Below are positions 28,313 to 37,300 of a stretch of DNA of 64,000 bases, piece by piece (the stretch's first letter is position 1; each line of letters starts with the position of its first letter). The notes under the pieces are model-generated. The model made no database searches, was not told the origin of the DNA, and was given only the letters and a program-made list of their open reading frames with translations. The stretch is from NCBI RefSeq assembly GCF_018138145.1, contig NZ_CP073104.1, forward strand, positions 2,356,001 to 2,420,000, given 5' to 3'. Source of the stretch: Pseudomonas sp. SCA2728.1_7. GTDB taxonomy: Bacteria > Pseudomonadota > Gammaproteobacteria > Pseudomonadales > Pseudomonadaceae. The translations under genes were made by a program, and so were the position numbers.

Positions 28313-28406
28313 CCTGTAGGAGTGAGCCTGCTCGCGATGGCTTTGGGTCAGTTGATATTGATGCTGACTGATACACCGCTATCGCGAGCAGGCTCACTCC
28401 TACAGG
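28313..28406. repeat. REP doublet, type A
   Basis: Arms CCTGTAGGAGTGAGCCTGCT... and its reverse complement enclose about 42 bases. The copy lies just upstream of the phhR start, inside the phhR-phhA intergenic region, and forms one border of phhABC together with the copy at 31130. Confidence 0.85.
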
Positions 28407-28446
28407 GGGACCGCGCCAGACTTTTCTGTGGCGGCACGCAGATAGT

Positions 28447-28464
28447 TGTCAAGATTATGTGACA
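28447..28464. promoter_or_regulatory. PhhR/TyrR-type box 1
   Basis: TGTCAAGATTATGTGACA: inverted arms TGTCA / TGACA around 8 bases, with the invariant G and C 14 bases apart as in TyrR boxes (TGTAAAN6TTTACA). It lies between phhR and phhA, about 195 bases from the phhA start. Confidence 0.6.
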
Positions 28465-28519
28465 GCCAACCGCCTTTTCAAACCCATGAATCACTGCAAA
28501 CGCGAGATATCCGCCAAAC

Positions 28520-28537
28520 CGTAACGATAACTTTACG
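28520..28537. promoter_or_regulatory. PhhR/TyrR-type box 2
   Basis: CGTAACGATAACTTTACG: arms CGTAA / TTACG around 8 bases, with the TyrR-type G-N14-C spacing. Its centre is 73 bases (about seven helical turns) from box 1, suiting cooperative binding on one DNA face. The phhA ATG is 122 bases downstream. Confidence 0.65.
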
Positions 28538-28658
28538 AATTACAGAGAAATTTCCTACGCACAGGCCATTCAACCTGCTGCACATCAATCCGCTCTCAGG
28601 TAATTCTGAATCCATCGCTGGACATAACAAGAACGAATTCCCCTAGCAGGAGAGCAGT

Positions 28659-29450
28659 ATGAAGCAGACGCAATACGTGGCCCGCGAGCCCGATGCGCAA
28701 GGTTTTATCGACTACCCCGCCGAAGAACACGCGGTGTGGAACACGCTGATCACTCGCCAGTTGAAAGTGATTGAAGGGCGTGCCTGCCAGGAGTACCTGG
28801 ACGGTATCGAAAAACTCGGACTGCCCCACGACCGCATTCCGCAACTCGGCGAGATCAACAAGGTGCTCGGCGAGACCACCGGTTGGCAGGTCGCCCGCGT
28901 TCCGGCACTGATTCCCTTCCAGACGTTTTTTGAACTGCTGGCCAGCAAGCAATTTCCGGTCGCGACCTTTATTCGTACCCGCGAAGAGCTGGACTACCTG
29001 CAAGAGCCGGATATTTTCCACGAGATCTTTGGTCACTGCCCGCTGCTGACCAACCCGTACTTCGCCGAATTCACCCACACCTACGGCAAGCTCGGCCTAC
29101 AGGCCACCAAGGAAGAACGCGTTTATCTGGCGCGTCTGTACTGGATGACCATCGAGTTCGGCCTGGTCGACACTCCGCAAGGCAAACGCATCTACGGTGG
29201 CGGCATCCTGTCCTCGCCGAAAGAAACCGTTTATTCGCTGTCGGACGAGCCTGAACATCAGGCCTTCGACCCGCTCGAAGCCATGCGCACGCCGTATCGC
29301 ATCGACATCCTGCAACCGCTGTACTTTGTCCTGCCGAACCTCAAGCGCCTGTTCGACGTGGCCCATGAAGACATCATGGCCATGGTTCGCCAAGGCATGC
29401 AGCTGGGTCTGCACGCACCGAAATTTCCGCCGAAACCCAAAGCCGCGTGA
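28659..29450 (+). CDS. phhA: Phenylalanine-4-hydroxylase PhhA
   Basis: 263 residues. It converts phenylalanine to tyrosine using tetrahydropterin and iron. The iron ligands are visible in FHEIFGHCPLLTNPYFAEF (two His) and YWMTIEFGL (Glu). The protein is the short bacterial form without a regulatory domain. The ATG follows a GCAGGAGAGC ribosome site. First gene of phhABC, with PhhR boxes upstream. The downstream PhhB recycles the pterin and PhhC transaminates the tyrosine. Confidence 0.97.
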   Translation: MKQTQYVAREPDAQGFIDYPAEEHAVWNTLITRQLKVIEGRACQEYLDGIEKLGLPHDRIPQLGEINKVLGETTGWQVARVPALIPFQTFFELLASKQFPVATFIRTREELDYLQEPDIFHEIFGHCPLLTNPYFAEFTHTYGKLGLQATKEERVYLARLYWMTIEFGLVDTPQGKRIYGGGILSSPKETVYSLSDEPEHQAFDPLEAMRTPYRIDILQPLYFVLPNLKRLFDVAHEDIMAMVRQGMQLGLHAPKFPPKPKAA

Positions 29451-29567
29451 ACCGCGACTTTTGCTGACAATTGAGCCTGTCAGTCGCCGCCACTTTGGTT
29501 TAGCGTGACGGCATTGACGACTCAGAAGCCTTTATAAAAAAAACACACTCGATTTCAGGAATACACC

Positions 29568-29924
29568 ATGTCCACTTTGAACCAAGCCCACTGCGAAGCC
29601 TGCCGCGCCGATGCACCACAAGTCAGCGACGAAGAACTGCCGATCCTGATCAAGCAGATCCCTGACTGGAACATCGAAGTACGCGACAGCATCATGCAAC
29701 TGGAGAAGGTCTTCCTGTTCAAGAACTTCAAGTACGCGCTGGCCTTCACCAACGCGGTCGGCGAGATCTCCGAGGCCGAAGGTCATCACCCGGGCCTGCT
29801 CACCGAGTGGGGCAAAGTCACCGTGACCTGGTGGAGCCACTCGATCAAAGGCCTGCACCGCAACGACTTCATCATGGCCGCGCGCACTGACGAAGTGGCC
29901 AAGACTGCAGAAGGACGCAAGTAA
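29568..29924 (+). CDS. phhB: Pterin-4a-carbinolamine dehydratase PhhB
   Basis: 118 residues. It dehydrates the carbinolamine formed by PhhA so the pterin cofactor can be reused. The family motif [20 protein letters not shown] holds the catalytic histidines, and the N-terminal CEACRAD stretch is usual in pseudomonads. The phhC ATG overlaps its TAA stop in TAATG, so phhB and phhC are tightly coupled. Confidence 0.95.
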   Translation: MSTLNQAHCEACRADAPQVSDEELPILIKQIPDWNIEVRDSIMQLEKVFLFKNFKYALAFTNAVGEISEAEGHHPGLLTEWGKVTVTWWSHSIKGLHRNDFIMAARTDEVAKTAEGRK

Positions 29925-31117
29925 TGCATTTCGACGCCATCGGCCGGGTACCCGGCGACCCGATCCTCGGTTTGATGGAGGCGTATGCGCAGGACAGCAA
30001 TCCGCGCAAATTCGACCTGGGCGTTGGCGTCTACAAGGATGCCCAGGGCCTGACGCCGATCCCGGAAGCGGTGAAAATCGCCGAATCGCGACTGGTCGAA
30101 AGCCAGGACACCAAGACTTACATCGGCGGCCACGGCAACCCGCTGTTCGGCAAAGTCATCAACGAGTTGGTGCTCGGCGCCGACTCGAAGCTGATCGCCG
30201 AACAGCGCGCCGGCGCCACCCAGACCCCGGGCGGCACCGGTGCCCTGCGTCTGGCGGCTGACTTCATTGCTCAGTGCCTGCCGGGCAAAGGCGTGTGGCT
30301 GAGCAACCCGACCTGGCCGATCCACGAAACCATTTTCGCGACGGCCGGGGTCAAGGTCAGTCACTACCCATACGTGGGCAGTGACAACCGCCTCGACGTC
30401 GACGCCATGCTCGCGGTGCTCAACGAAGTACCGAAAGGTGATGTGGTGCTGCTCCACGCGTGCTGCCACAACCCGACCGGTTTTGACTTGAGCCATGACG
30501 ACTGGCAGCGCGTGCTCGATGTGGTGCGCGCGCGCAATCTGCTGCCGCTGATCGACTTTGCCTACCAGGGTTTTGGCGACGGTCTGGAGCAGGATGCGTG
30601 GTCGACCCGCTTGTTCGCGGCCGAGGTGCCTGAGCTGCTGATCACCAGTTCCTGCTCGAAGAACTTCGGCCTGTACCGCGACCGCACTGGTGCGCTGATC
30701 GTCTGCGCGAAAACCGCCGACAAGCTCATCGACATCCGCAGCCAACTGGCCAACATCGCCCGCAACCTGTGGTCGACGCCGCCGGATCACGGTGCTGCGG
30801 TGGTCGCGACCATCCTCGCCGATCCAGAACTGAAAGCGCGCTGGGCCGATGAAGTGGAAGCGATGCGCCTGCGGATTGCGCAACTGCGCAGCGGCTTGGT
30901 TGAAGCACTGGAACCGCATGGCCTGCGCGAGCGTTTTGCACACATTGGTGTGCAGCGCGGCATGTTCTCTTACACCGGCCTGTCGCCGGAGCAAGTGAAG
31001 CAACTGCGCGAGCATCACAGCGTGTACATGGTCAGCTCGGGCCGGGCGAACGTCGCCGGTATCGACGCTACGCGCCTCGCCCTGCTGGCACAAGCCATCG
31101 CCGACGTCAGCAAGTAA
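29924..31117 (+). CDS. phhC: Aromatic amino acid aminotransferase PhhC
   Basis: 397 residues, class I PLP aminotransferase related to TyrB/AspC. Markers are ACCHNPTGFDLSHDDW (PLP ring contact), DFAYQGFGDG and SCSKNFGLYRDRTGAL, which holds the Schiff-base lysine. It sends tyrosine to 4-hydroxyphenylpyruvate and the homogentisate route. Third gene of the phh operon. The type A REP doublet 13 bases after the stop probably marks the operon end. Confidence 0.94.
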   Translation: MHFDAIGRVPGDPILGLMEAYAQDSNPRKFDLGVGVYKDAQGLTPIPEAVKIAESRLVESQDTKTYIGGHGNPLFGKVINELVLGADSKLIAEQRAGATQTPGGTGALRLAADFIAQCLPGKGVWLSNPTWPIHETIFATAGVKVSHYPYVGSDNRLDVDAMLAVLNEVPKGDVVLLHACCHNPTGFDLSHDDWQRVLDVVRARNLLPLIDFAYQGFGDGLEQDAWSTRLFAAEVPELLITSSCSKNFGLYRDRTGALIVCAKTADKLIDIRSQLANIARNLWSTPPDHGAAVVATILADPELKARWADEVEAMRLRIAQLRSGLVEALEPHGLRERFAHIGVQRGMFSYTGLSPEQVKQLREHHSVYMVSSGRANVAGIDATRLALLAQAIADVSK

Positions 31118-31129
31118 CACCGCAATACC

Positions 31130-31221
31130 CCTGTAGGAGTGAGCCTGCTCGCGATAGCGGTGTATCAGCCAGCATCTTAGTTGACTGATACACCGCTATC
31201 GCGAGCAGGCTCACTCCTACA
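31130..31221. repeat. REP doublet, type A
   Basis: Arms CCTGTAGGAGTGAGCCTGCT... and reverse complement, 13 bases after the phhC stop. With the copy at 28313 it brackets phhABC. Confidence 0.85.
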
Positions 31222-31384
31222 TTTGTTTTGTGGTGACCTTTGGGTTTTGCCCTTCCCTGCGGCCATCTGTCGCATTAATTTGAATTAAAAGTCTGATTGT
31301 CATTTTTCCTGCTGTATCCTGCGCAGGCTTTCAAGAAGCGCGGATCTACCAGATCTATCAACAGACTTAGCGAGGAGCGCAACC

Positions 31385-31516
31385 ATGCACGAGATTCCTA
31401 ATCTCCCCTTCCCAAGCCTGCACGTACCTGAGCAGACGACCACGCAACAAGCCGGCGCGGGGCAGCCCGAACCGAAAGAAGCCGTTGAGAGCCGCCCGGC
31501 CGACAACGAAGAGTAA
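31385..31516 (+). CDS. Small hypothetical protein (43 aa)
   Basis: The frame begins MHEIPNLPFPSLHVPEQ and ends ESRPADNEE. An AGCGAGGAGC ribosome site sits at good distance from the ATG. The protein is Pro/Glu-rich with no cysteine and no membrane segment. I do not recognise a function. Position after an AT-rich promoter-like stretch (31265-31320) and before another small gene 70 bases downstream suggests a real, separately expressed gene. Confidence 0.6.
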   Translation: MHEIPNLPFPSLHVPEQTTTQQAGAGQPEPKEAVESRPADNEE

Positions 31517-31586
31517 GACCCGTCGTACAGACCGTGTGGAAAGCGCTAACATGCGCTTTCCACACTGCCTGAAACCCGAGCCCGCC

Positions 31587-31769
31587 ATGACCGACGAATT
31601 CTCCGAAAGCCAAGCTGCCGTCCTGATCGGCGCCACCGAGAAAATGATCGAGATCTGGAACCGTCTCTCGCCCGAGAAACAAGCCGCCCTGCTCGCCCGT
31701 TTCGGCAGCGAAGAAAATGCCCTGGCGGCGCTGGTCACCACACAACTGGTTGCCCCGGCCAAATCCTGA
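31587..31769 (+). CDS. Small hypothetical protein (60 aa)
   Basis: The ATG at 31587 gives MTDEFSESQAAVLIGATEK, a helical-looking protein with RLSPEKQAALLARFGSE and a C-terminal ALVTTQLVAPAKS. It contains no Cys, signal peptide or membrane span. Upstream in-frame starts are less likely because the region before 31587 reads as leader. I know of no assigned function, though similar short proteins occur in pseudomonads. It precedes the MFS transporter gene by 102 bases. Confidence 0.6.
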   Translation: MTDEFSESQAAVLIGATEKMIEIWNRLSPEKQAALLARFGSEENALAALVTTQLVAPAKS

Positions 31770-31871
31770 AACACCCACCCGGCAAATAGTTTTACTTTTC
31801 CCGCCCCAGATCCGTCCGCGCCGGTATCATAAGCAGCCTATCTAATCTGCCGCTCCCGTGGATCGTTACCC

Positions 31872-33071
31872 ATGTCATCCTCTATGCCAGAACCCCAGCG
31901 CCCCCTGGCGGTTACGCTGCAAGTCGTTTCCATCGTCCTCTTCACCTTTATCGGTTACCTGAACATCGGCATTCCGCTCGCGGTGTTGCCGGGTTATGTG
32001 CACAGTGATCTGGGCTTTGGTGCGGTGATTGCCGGTCTGGTGATCAGCGTGCAATACCTCGCCACCCTGCTCAGCCGCCCGTATGCCAGCAAGATCATCG
32101 ACAACCAAGGCAGCAAACGCGCGGTGATGATTGGCCTCGCCGGGTGTGGTTTGAGCGGTGTGTTCATGCTGATTTCGGCGTGGACACCGAGCATGCCGAT
32201 GCTCAGTTTGATCAGTCTGTTGATCGGCCGTCTGGTACTGGGCAGCGCGGAAAGCCTTGTCGGCTCCGGCTCGATCGGCTGGGGCATTGGCCGGGTCGGC
32301 GCAGCAAACACCGCCAAGGTGATTTCCTGGAACGGCATCGCCAGTTACGGCGCACTGGCGGTCGGCGCCCCGTTCGGTGTGTGGCTGGTCGGCCAGTTGG
32401 GTCTGTGGAGCATGGGCGTCAGCATCATCCTGCTCGCCGCCCTGGGCCTGTTGCTCGCCTGGCCAAAAACGCCGGCACCGATTGTCGCCGGCGAACGCCT
32501 GCCGTTCATGCATGTGCTCGGCAAAGTGTTTCCCCACGGTTGTGGCTTGGCGCTGGGTTCGATCGGCTTCGGCACCATTGCCACCTTCATCACCCTGTAT
32601 TACGCGACCCAGCATTGGGACAACGCCGTACTGTGCCTGAGCCTGTTCGGCGCCAGCTTCATCGGTGCGCGACTGCTGTTTGGCAACCTGATCAACCGCC
32701 TCGGCGGCTTTCGTGTGGCGATTGCCTGTCTGTCGGTGGAAACCCTTGGTCTGCTGCTGTTGTGGCTGGCGCCGGACGCACATTGGGCGCTGGCCGGAGC
32801 GGCGTTGAGCGGGTTTGGTTTCTCGCTGGTGTTCCCGGCGCTGGGCGTGGAAGCGGTGAATCTGGTGCCCGCCTCCAGTCGCGGCGCAGCCGTCGGCGCT
32901 TACTCGCTGTTCATCGACTTGTCGCTGGGGATCACCGGGCCATTGGCCGGGGCGATTGCCGCGGGATTCGGTTTTGCCTCGATCTTCCTCTTCGCTGCCC
33001 TCGCCTCGCTAAGCGGATTGGCACTGAGCGTGTATCTGTACAAGCACACCGCCAAGTATCGCGAAGACTAG
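31872..33071 (+). CDS. MFS transporter (YhhS/YfcJ-like)
   Basis: 399 residues with about twelve hydrophobic spans. The loop between helices 2 and 3 carries the MFS motif as [18 protein letters not shown]. The start [20 protein letters not shown] leads into the first span [20 protein letters not shown]. The family resemblance is to YhhS/YfcJ sugar-efflux-like carriers of unknown substrate. The stop overlaps the convergent arfB stop by 4 bases. Substrate not predictable here. Confidence 0.8.
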   Translation: MSSSMPEPQRPLAVTLQVVSIVLFTFIGYLNIGIPLAVLPGYVHSDLGFGAVIAGLVISVQYLATLLSRPYASKIIDNQGSKRAVMIGLAGCGLSGVFMLISAWTPSMPMLSLISLLIGRLVLGSAESLVGSGSIGWGIGRVGAANTAKVISWNGIASYGALAVGAPFGVWLVGQLGLWSMGVSIILLAALGLLLAWPKTPAPIVAGERLPFMHVLGKVFPHGCGLALGSIGFGTIATFITLYYATQHWDNAVLCLSLFGASFIGARLLFGNLINRLGGFRVAIACLSVETLGLLLLWLAPDAHWALAGAALSGFGFSLVFPALGVEAVNLVPASSRGAAVGAYSLFIDLSLGITGPLAGAIAAGFGFASIFLFAALASLSGLALSVYLYKHTAKYRED

Positions 33072-33481
33072 AAATCCACTTTGCCGCGCCCGGCCTTGAT
33101 ACTGCCGCGCTTGGTTTTCGATTCGAGTCGGCGCTTCTTTGAGCCGAGGGTCGGTTTGGTCGGACGGCGTTTCTTTTCGACTTTGGTCGCGCTGAGAATC
33201 AGCTCGACCAGACGCTCCAGCGCATCGGCGCGGTTGGCTTCCTGCGTGCGGTATTGCTGCGCCTTGATGATCAACACGCCGTCGCTGGTGATGCGACTGT
33301 CACGCAGCGCCAGCAGCCGCTCCTTGTAGAACTCCGGCAACGACGAGGCCGGAATGTCAAAGCGCAAGTGCATGGCGCTGGAGACCTTGTTGACGTTCTG
33401 CCCACCGGCGCCTTGCGCGCGGATGGCGGTCAGTTCGATCTCGGCATCCGGCAGATGCACGTTGTTGGAAATCACCAGCAT
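33068..33481 (-). CDS. arfB: Peptidyl-tRNA hydrolase ArfB (YaeJ), ribosome rescue
   Basis: 137 residues. The catalytic GGQ motif lies in [20 protein letters not shown] near residue 26. The lysine/arginine-rich C-terminal tail ([19 protein letters not shown]) is the part that enters the empty mRNA channel of stalled ribosomes. The length matches ArfB and is too short for a release factor. It is tail-to-tail with the MFS gene, overlapping by 4 bases. Confidence 0.94.
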   Translation of the reverse strand: MLVISNNVHLPDAEIELTAIRAQGAGGQNVNKVSSAMHLRFDIPASSLPEFYKERLLALRDSRITSDGVLIIKAQQYRTQEANRADALERLVELILSATKVEKKRRPTKPTLGSKKRRLESKTKRGSIKAGRGKVDF

Positions 33482-33623
33482 GGAAAAACGTCCGTAATCA
33501 GAACGCGCAGGATACCGCGAAACAGACCCACAACCTGCTGAAGATCCACTGCAGACCTTCGCCTGTTCACGCTGAGGTCAGTGCAATCGCCATTGATTTG
33601 GCAGAAATCGATCAGCCGCCCAA

Positions 33624-33747
33624 GTGCGCAACTTCTTGCGCACCTGCCTTCGAAAAAGCACCCGCCAATCGCCTGCAGCCCACGTCACACGGGCCCTGTA
33701 GCCGAGTGCGCAAGAAGTTGCACAGCACTGCGCAACTTCTTGCGCAC
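33624..33747. promoter_or_regulatory. Three palindromic sites upstream of the PAAR/Rhs locus
   Basis: The motif GTGCGCAACTTCTTGCGCAC is an 8-bp perfect inverted repeat with a 4-base centre, at 33624-33643. A second, imperfect copy in opposite orientation (GTGCGCAAGAAGTTGCACAG) lies at 33706-33725. A third (CTGCGCAACTTCTTGCGCAC) lies at 33728-33747. The last two have centres 22 bases apart, about two helical turns. They lie 190-313 bases before the PAAR gene in an otherwise empty 455-base gap. They look like binding sites for a dimeric regulator, identity unknown. Confidence 0.5.
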
Positions 33748-33936
33748 TTTGACGCGGTTTCCCCAGTAAAAATCGATTTATCCCACAGGCATCCGGCGCA
33801 AACCCTTACTGCGTAGTGGCTATATGGTGGCTGGCACGGATTTTGATATCAAATCGGCACTAACGCCTGCTGAACGCAGGCAGGAACGACAGGGTTGCTC
33901 GCAGAGCCAGCCACCCTCGGTCAAAGGAATGACGCA

Positions 33937-34200
33937 ATGAAAGACGCAATTCGCTTGGGCGACTCCACCACGCACGGTGGCAAAGTCCTCGAAGCCTTCT
34001 CCCAGACCGACCTAAACGGCAAGCCGATTGCCGGGGTCGGTCACAAGGTCAGTTGCCCATTGTGCAAAGGGATTTTCCCGATTGCCGAGGGCAGCAGCAC
34101 CTACACCGTCGATGGCACCCCCATCGCACTGGACGGCATGAAAACCGCCTGCGGCGCCGCACTGATCGCCAGTGGCCCGAAAGGCGCTGTCATCAGCTAA
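33937..34200 (+). CDS. PAAR-motif protein, type VI secretion spike tip
   Basis: 87 residues, start MKDAIRLGDSTTHGGKVLE, where GDSTTHGG is the first PAAR-type turn. KVSCPLCKGIFPIAEG and the C-terminal TACGAALIASG complete the small cone fold. Such proteins sharpen the VgrG spike and carry effectors. The Rhs effector gene starts 116 bases downstream and has no PAAR domain of its own, so this is its likely loader. No vgrG is in the window. Confidence 0.85.
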   Translation: MKDAIRLGDSTTHGGKVLEAFSQTDLNGKPIAGVGHKVSCPLCKGIFPIAEGSSTYTVDGTPIALDGMKTACGAALIASGPKGAVIS

Positions 34201-34315
34201 TCCCGTTTTTTACTTTGATGCGTACCTCTGAGAGGCGGCTTGTTGTCGCCCGCTCGTTGAGGTCTTCAACTTTTGTCCTCAAAACCCGCGCCTTGTTGGC
34301 GGGTGAGATGCCGTA

Positions 34316-37300
34316 ATGACCACTGAAACTGCTGTCGCAAAACGTGAGCCCCAAGCTGCCATCGTTCCACTCAATGCCATCGACGTTCAGGACGTCGCCA
34401 GCAGTGCGGCGGCTTTCGATGCCTGGCTGCAATCCGCCACCGATGGTGTGGTTACGCTTGATCGAATCAAGAACTACGCCGGTTTCTTGCCGGTGGTCGG
34501 CAACATCATGGCGCTGGTCGATGCGCTGAGTGACATCGTCACCCTGTCGGACGCCAAGCAACGCGACTTGCTCACGTGGGCCAGCCTCGGCATCAATCTG
34601 ATCGGCGTCTTGCCGTTGCCACCGTCGATGGCCGCAGCGCGCATGACCCTGCGGCCAACGCTGTTTCTGGTGCGTCAGGAGATGAGAGCCAGCAGCAAGT
34701 TGTTGCTCAGCACCTCCGTGATCGAGGTGCTGGTCGGTCACCTGAACGCCTCGATTATCGGCACCCTCGATGACTTTGTTGAGCAAGCCAAAGGCAAGTT
34801 GCCGGGGATTCTGGCGGACGCTGGCAAGCTCGGCGAACAAATCATCAACGAGATTGCCACCGGTATCGAAACAACGGCCCTTGGCCGGCTGGATGCCAAG
34901 GGCGATCTGGAGGAAGCCAGCGCAAGAGCCAGCGTCGGCCGCGGCCAACTGCTCAACGACCCCCTAGCGACGGCCGACAATTTTTTAGCGGCAGCCAACA
35001 GTGCCTTGAAAGCGGCAGGCAAAGGGATGGTCAACAGCGTCGCGCAGAACCTGCTGCCGAACAAGCTCCAGACACAGATCACCACCGAGACCGGCAAGCT
35101 GCGCGCGATGGGCCCGGAACTGCGCACGCAGTTGAGCAAGCTCGACGATAAAAATGTGCAGAACTCCATCGGCTGGCTGCTGCAGATCCTCTCCAGCGCC
35201 GTGATCTTGTGGCGCAAGCGCAATGCCCATGGGCAGAACGCCGCGGTCCATACCGAGAAGACCGGCAAGGCCACGCACACGGCTGCGGAAGGCGAGTTGG
35301 GCGCCAACAACAAGCAAGTCCCAGCGAAAAGCGCGCCCAATCCGGAGAAAGGTCCCTGTAAATGCGCCACTGAATTCAGCATCAATTTTGCCCTGGGTTC
35401 GGAAAGCCTCAGCCATACCGATTTCAGCCTGCCCGGCCCCTTCCCGATCGAATGGACACGCACTTACAACTCGCGCCTCGACGCCTACGATCAGAGCGAA
35501 CTTGGCGCTCGCTGGATCAGTGAATTCACCACACGTTTTGACTGCGTGGACGATGGCCTGACGTTCTACGGCGCCGACGGCCGCGACCACAGCTATCCAC
35601 TGCCAAAAGTCGGCCTGTTCCACTACGACGCCATCGAAGACATCACTCTGGTCCGCAACAGCGAAGATCAGCTGTTGCTGTGCCGTGGTTTCGAGCGCAA
35701 GGAAACCTACGTCCGTCGTGGCCAGCGCTTTGTGCTGAGTAACATTTCGCTGCGCAACGGCGCCGGAGTGATGCTGCATTACGAGCACCGTCACGGCGAA
35801 CACTCGCTGCTCTCCGACCTGATCACCTATCAGGAAAACGACTTCACCAAAGTCCATTTGCACCTCGGCACGATGATCGACGATCACGGCCGGTTTATCG
35901 GCCTCTGGCAGATCGTTGACGGAGAACCGTTACGACAACTTTGTGCGTACCAATACGACGCCTATGGCGACCTGATTCAGGCGCAGGACGAGAACGGCGC
36001 CGTCTGGTCGTATCAGTTCGAGCATCACCTGATCACCCGCTACACCGACCGCACCGGGCGCGGCATGAATCTGCAGTGGGATGGCCAGAGCGCCAAGGCC
36101 AAAGCCGTGCGCGAATGGGCCGATGACGGCAGCTTCGACACGCGCCTGGAGTGGGACGAGAACATCCGTCTGACCTACGTCACCGATGCCCTCGGCAACG
36201 AGACCTGGCACTACTACGACATCCTTGGCTACACCTATCGCATTCGCTACGCGGACGAGCGTTCGGAGTGGTTCTTCCGCGACGAGGCCAAGAACATCGT
36301 GCGCCGTGTGAATGCCGACGGCAGCACCGATCGCTACAGCTACGATGAACGCAGCAACCTGCTCGAGCACATCCGCGCCGATCACACGGTGATGCATTAC
36401 GCCTACGATGATCAGGATCTGCTGATCAAGATCAGCGATGCCGAGGGCGGTCAGTGGCAACGCGCCTATGACGACCAAGGCAACCTGGTCGAAGCGCTCG
36501 ATCCGCTGGGCAACAAAACCGAATACGCCTACAACAAATCCGGCCAGCCCACCGCGATCAAGGACGCCAACGGCAACGAAAAAATCCTCGACTACAACGA
36601 TGCCGGGCAACTGGTCGAGTACGTCGATTGCTCGGGCAAGACCAGCGCCTGGGAGTACAACGAACTGGGGCAGATGATCTGCTTCACCGACGCTGCCGGC
36701 AACGCCACCGAATATGAATACAAGGCCGGGCAACTGGTGCTGATCAAGCACCCGGACAAGACCGAAGAGCGCTTTGAGCGTGACGCCGAAGGTCGGCTGC
36801 TGGCGCATGTCGACGCTCTCGATCGTTGCACCACCTGGAGCTACAGCGCTGCCGGTTTGATCGCCGAGCGTGTCGATGCCGCCGAGCAAACCCTGCGCTA
36901 TCGCTGGGACCGTCTCGGACGGCTAACGGCCCTGGAAAACGAAAACGAACAACGTGCGCACTTCCACTACGACCCGGTCGGACGCCTGCTCGAAGAACGC
37001 GGTTTCGATGGACGCAGCACGCGTTATCAGTACGACCCGCTCACCGGGCGCCTCGCGCAATCGATCAATGGCCAACGCGTCATCTCGCTGAACTTCGACC
37101 CGATGAGCCGTTTGACCGAACGTCGTGCCACCCTGGGCGAGCAGTCGCAAAGCGAGACCTTCGCTTACGACGGCAACGGCAACCTGGTGCTGGCTGACAA
37201 CGCCGACAGTCGCCTGCAATGGTTCCACGACCCGGCCGGCAATCTGCTGCGCGAACACCTACATTACCTCGGCCTGGAAAAACCCACCGTCGCGATCTGG

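Noticed and set aside
28420..28658. Sigma-54 promoter for phhA
   Set aside because: All GG dinucleotides in the region were checked. None has GC ten bases downstream with a TTGC-like context.
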